Source: Spirodela intermedia | Lineage: Eukaryota; Streptophyta; Magnoliopsida; Alismatales; Araceae | Length of the DNA: 64,000 bases | NCBI GenBank assembly: GCA_902729315.2 | Contig: LR746276.1 | Location: 6,026,169-6,090,168 of the forward strand | Direction: 5' to 3' | Part shown: piece by piece, positions 60,301 to 64,000 of the stretch | How the letters are laid out: each line of letters starts with the position of its first letter | How positions within the stretch are numbered: the stretch's first letter is position 1 | Notes under the pieces: generated by a model | The model's database searches: none | The model's input: only the letters and a program-made list of their open reading frames with translations | Told to the model about the DNA's origin: nothing | Program-made: the position numbers and the translations under genes

Positions 60301-63300
60301 TAGACTAAACCGGCTCCCCGAAGGTTTTTAATAATTTTAATACCTAAAATACCCTTTATTTATAAGAACGAGATACTATGATAATGTTAGTATATAATAA
60401 TATTCCTCTATTTATTTCACTCTTTTTAATACAAGTTTGCAACTGAAGAGGGTTCGAATTCTACTAGAACTAAAACTCATATTTTTATCTAATTAAATCA
60501 TGATTTTTCTGTAAATTTCTAGTGAACAATTAAGTTGTTAGATTTTGTGGAGCATTATTATTAAAATTATCAAATAATTCTAGATAAAAGGATCGTGAAT
60601 CCATCAAGTAAATTATCTTCGATTAATTGACGAATAAGCCGTCATTGAAAAGAAGATGATTTACTAAGAGACAAGTCGTCACCTCTTGAGAGCATATTAG
60701 ATGCGATGAAGAACCTGCTCTTATTGCTCAAACATGAAGATGAAGTTCTCTAAGACGTGCCACCTTCATCCAACTCATCTACATATGTGACAGTTGCTGG
60801 AAAATCACAAACTCGTCATTTGAGGGTGTGGACATTGTATGACAATCCTCTTGAATACTTAAGATTCGATACATCGTCAACGCATTATCATCGTGATGTC
60901 AGAACTTTATTTTACTATTTTTTAACTAGTTTAACTTCCACCATCATTTTTTGAGCTTCAAAAGGAGATCCAACAAATGTCTAAATTATCTATATTCAAA
61001 TAGAGCCTTTGTGTTTGTGAACATCGTATGATAACTATCCCTAATATGCAGGCTATTCCGGACATCACCCTAAACTCTGTATTTATTATTTTTAACTTAA
61101 TTTTTATTTAATTTAGTGATTCTTTGTGTGATTTCAAGTTTTGAAATTTTTCTTCATTAATTTACGATTCGTCTTATTTTTACAGAACTTAATTTGACCT
61201 ATTAAATCATTTGTAATTGCTTACATAAGAATTGTTGAGTAGAACTTTATTTTTGCCTGATTTGCATTTGTTAGGTGTTGACGTCATCCTAACATTCACA
61301 CCCTTATTTCCTTTTTTTGTAAATTTTTAAATATATTTTATATTCATCATTTAGTCTAAAATTTATAAAAAATAGTTTCTTTAGAAAATAATAAAATATT
61401 ACTCAATATTATCTTACATTCGTATGATCGACTTGGAAATTTCTCACTATTTTTAGAACTTTTTATCGAATTATAATTAGTTTATTTCTTTTAATGTTTT
61501 TCTAAAAATTTAAAAAATAATATTTTCTAATTTTATATATTTTCAATTTATGTGATTTATTATATAATAATTGTCACATTAATTATGATATTAATGACTT
61601 AAAATGAAAAATATGGTACATGTCTTAAAGATTTGGAGACAATGTCTTTTGGTGAGACTTTTGAAATTTCTTTATATTATGAGTTTTAAAACAAATCTAA
61701 AATAATTAAATATGAGACAAACATACTAGTTGGACTTTGTCTAGGACTATAACTTCACAGTTTCAAACCACCATGGTAAGGTTCATGTTCATGTCCACAT
61801 ATGTAATATAAGTGAAAGTTTTATGGTAAAATTAGAGAGGCTTTAAATAATATCATCTATTGGTTACTTGATATACCTCATGAATTAGTAGAAGTTAAAA
61901 TAGTTAACTAAAAATCTGTGATTCATCAAATTAGAAGTTTAATGTTTGTAAATAACAAGTGCATGAAGTACTATGAAGCATAAAGTTACTATTACTCAAA
62001 ATATGGTATTGTACTTGTTAATTAAAACCATATTAAGATTTGTGACTTGAGATTAATATGAGAAAAGTAATAATAGAAATTTATGTGAATCAATCATAGT
62101 GTTCCAAATCTACTTTGTGATTCCAAAGTTTCATGTCAATATTGTGTTAAACCTTTGACATATGAGATGAATATAAGTATATGTTATGTGATAGACACAT
62201 ACATGTCAACTTTAGAAATGATAATTTCATATTGTCAGCAATAATTACCTATTCAAAATATGAGCTGAATAGAAAATACAAATATATTTACTAGGCCATT
62301 TTTGAAAATCAAATGTCATAAGAATAGATGAAATTAAAGAAGTATTGCATCATTTTGATAGTAGTGACAACTTTTCCTCATGATATATGTTTGAGAATAC
62401 ATCATGCGAAGCATGTGAACAACATTGTATTCTTCTCTTTTTCTATCAAACTCCCTCTTTCTATTCACTAAAAGGGTGTACATGGCCTTAATGATGCTCT
62501 TCTAAAAGAATAATAGCAATAGTAATAATAGTAACACCCCCCACATCCCCCCTACCTTCGACTATTTCTAGGATACTTATATTTGTTGAGAATGTCTAGT
62601 TAAAAGTACTTGAGTAGCAACACCCCATTTACTTGTTTAGCATGCTAGGAGGGTACCCTTGTTCTTTAATCCCAACCTTAATTTTTTGTACTTTCTTTTT
62701 TCCCATTTTACATACCAATAATTTTTCCATCCTATATTTTTATGATAATACCCATTAGGTGATTTTTCTTCAAATATGATTTTAGTACTTGACAAATTAG
62801 AAATTTACAATTGGGTCTAATTTTATTCATAATATTCAAAAATATTATTTACCATAAAAGATAAAACTAAGGCATTGTGGAGATGTAGGTTAATGATCAA
62901 GATATCAAAAGATAACTTATGAGTTTTGACTTTAAAATATTAAAGTTATGATGTTTGTTTTTGTTGAAATGAAGAAAAAAACTTCATCATGAAGGACATA
63001 AGGGAGAATGGCAGAAACTACCTTGCTCATTCTTTCATCCTTAATTTCTCTTAAATAGGGATGAACCCTACATGCATTTTCTCATAAGACCCTTGGTCAT
63101 TTACAATATTACACTTATATATTCTAATACTCCCTTTAGATGAACTTTAGAAAAGTTCACCTTGATGACATAAATTGCCTCACCCATTCATTCATCCTTA
63201 AAGTCCCTTAAATATGGACAAACCCTATATGCACTTTCCCATGAGACCCTTAGTCATTTATAATATTACACATATCTTCTAATAATTTTTGTATTCCAAA

Positions 63301-64000
63301 TCTAGCTAAACTTCCTTAATAATAGTTAGGGAAAGCATATAGATTATATTATACTATTTATTTGAGAAATAACAAGATGTACCAAGACTTTCATCTAAAT
63401 ATGTAACATGTTAGTAGATTAAATCTTGAAAGGCCTGAAAGGCTTGGTGAACTCTTGACAGTGTCTACATTTCATATCTATCAATTGGTCCAAACATTGG
63501 AAGGTTTGTGAAAAACATATATTAATGTGATTATGGATCTACATATCATCCCCAATTAGATTATACATGATGGAGATCCTTCGATTACTTTATGGTTCTA
63601 ATACAATTTACAAGCTATCCTAAGTACTCGATTAAAATACAACTTATTATATCATTTATGAACTGAAGATTTTGATGGAAAATTCAAACTTTGAAAATAT
63701 TTCGAGGGTATACAATTTGAGGTGGAAGAATAATTAGGATAAATCCCACCATACTTGAGAGTATTGTTCCTAATAATTGTAATCACCTTGGTGCTATACG
63801 GTCTCCTTGTGAGGGTCTTCATAGTTGACTTTGCTACTCACTAAGTTAGTAGAAGTAGTAGTTAATTAGATTTAATATTTTACATAAATTAATTAGAAAA
63901 TGTGAAATTTATTTGAGAAAAACAGATATTAACAACAAAAGGTAGGTAGAAGAGTTGCGTTAATACTAAGTATTGTGGCATAACATTTAATGAAAGAGAT
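57386..64000. other. AT-rich gene-free spacer
   Basis: The first 200 bp is the PGR7-like promoter/leader. The rest is AT-rich with no frame over about 75 codons and no recognisable domain, so decayed transposons are likely. Landmarks are a tRNA-like A-box string (CGAGTGGTTAAGG, near 60124), a GGGTTCGAATTC near 60449, and a diverged tandem duplication at about 63025-63290. Confidence 0.55.
63025..63290. repeat. Diverged tandem duplication, about 115 bp per copy
   Basis: Copies at about 63025-63135 and 63175-63288 share CATTC.TTCATCCTTAA, CTTAAATA.GGA..AACCCTA, ATGCA.TTTC.CAT, GAGACCCTT-like text, AGTCATTTA.AATATTACAC and TTCTAATA. Both are non-coding. Confidence 0.75.

Noticed and set aside
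60118-60465. tRNA-like A-box and B-box strings
   Set aside because: The A-box-like CGAGTGGTTAAGG and the B-box-like GGTTCGAATTC are about 320 bases apart with no cloverleaf between; at most a decayed tRNA-derived SINE.
1-64000. A new multi-gene biological system
   Set aside because: All recognised genes belong to known plant families with unrelated roles; nothing in spacing or orientation ties them into a system.

Overview
This window is nuclear DNA of a flowering plant. It holds spliced plant genes separated by AT-rich, transposon-bearing spacers. GC-rich coding exons (some genes are GC-rich throughout) against AT-rich spacers, and the plant-specific families present (UDP-glucuronate 4-epimerase, CER3/WAX2, WAT1-type transporter, VAN3-binding-like, ATL RING-H2), suggest an angiosperm, perhaps a monocot. 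The species cannot be named from the sequence. A striking feature is the density of (CT)n/(GA)n microsatellites: well over a dozen long tracts, many in 5' leaders, introns or 3' flanks.

Layout: a small conserved single-pass membrane protein (58-339, -); a six-exon SERINC/TMS1 protein (2368-5953, +) followed by a duplicated 3' flank; a roughly 19-exon STE20/FRAY-type kinase (6707-12791, -); a 14-exon ANTH-domain clathrin assembly protein (14107-17893, -); an intronless UDP-glucuronate 4-epimerase (19907-21214, +); and a secreted glycine-rich protein (21790-22149, -). A transposon nest follows (24.6-28.9 kb): a Ty3/gypsy remnant on the minus strand, with a Ty1/copia remnant inserted inside one of its LTRs. 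Then come a four-exon COX6B gene (29848-32371, +) and a seven-exon WAT1/EamA transporter (34250-36285, -). A long gene-poor stretch (36.3-45.6 kb) precedes an eleven-exon CER3/WAX2 wax-biosynthesis gene (45789-48792, +), a VAN3-binding-protein-like gene with an unresolved 5' end (50017-52150, +), an ATL-type RING-H2 gene (53746-54354, +) and, convergent with it, a five-exon glutamyl-tRNA reductase-binding protein/PGR7 gene (54752-57385, -). The last 6.5 kb is AT-rich with no recognisable gene.

Exon boundaries were placed by hand from splice consensus, reading phase and remembered family conservation. For most genes every junction keeps frame. The main exceptions are one junction of the kinase gene (off by one base) and the 5' exons of the VAN3-binding-like gene. 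The genes are unrelated housekeeping, wall/cuticle, trafficking and signalling genes, with no operon-like logic. I found no novel multi-gene system. The most notable items are the nested retrotransposons, two apparent GC-AG introns (one also frame-neutral and stop-free), an inverted (TTC)n/(GAA)n pair in a 5' leader, and microsatellites sitting directly at splice donors and between convergent genes.
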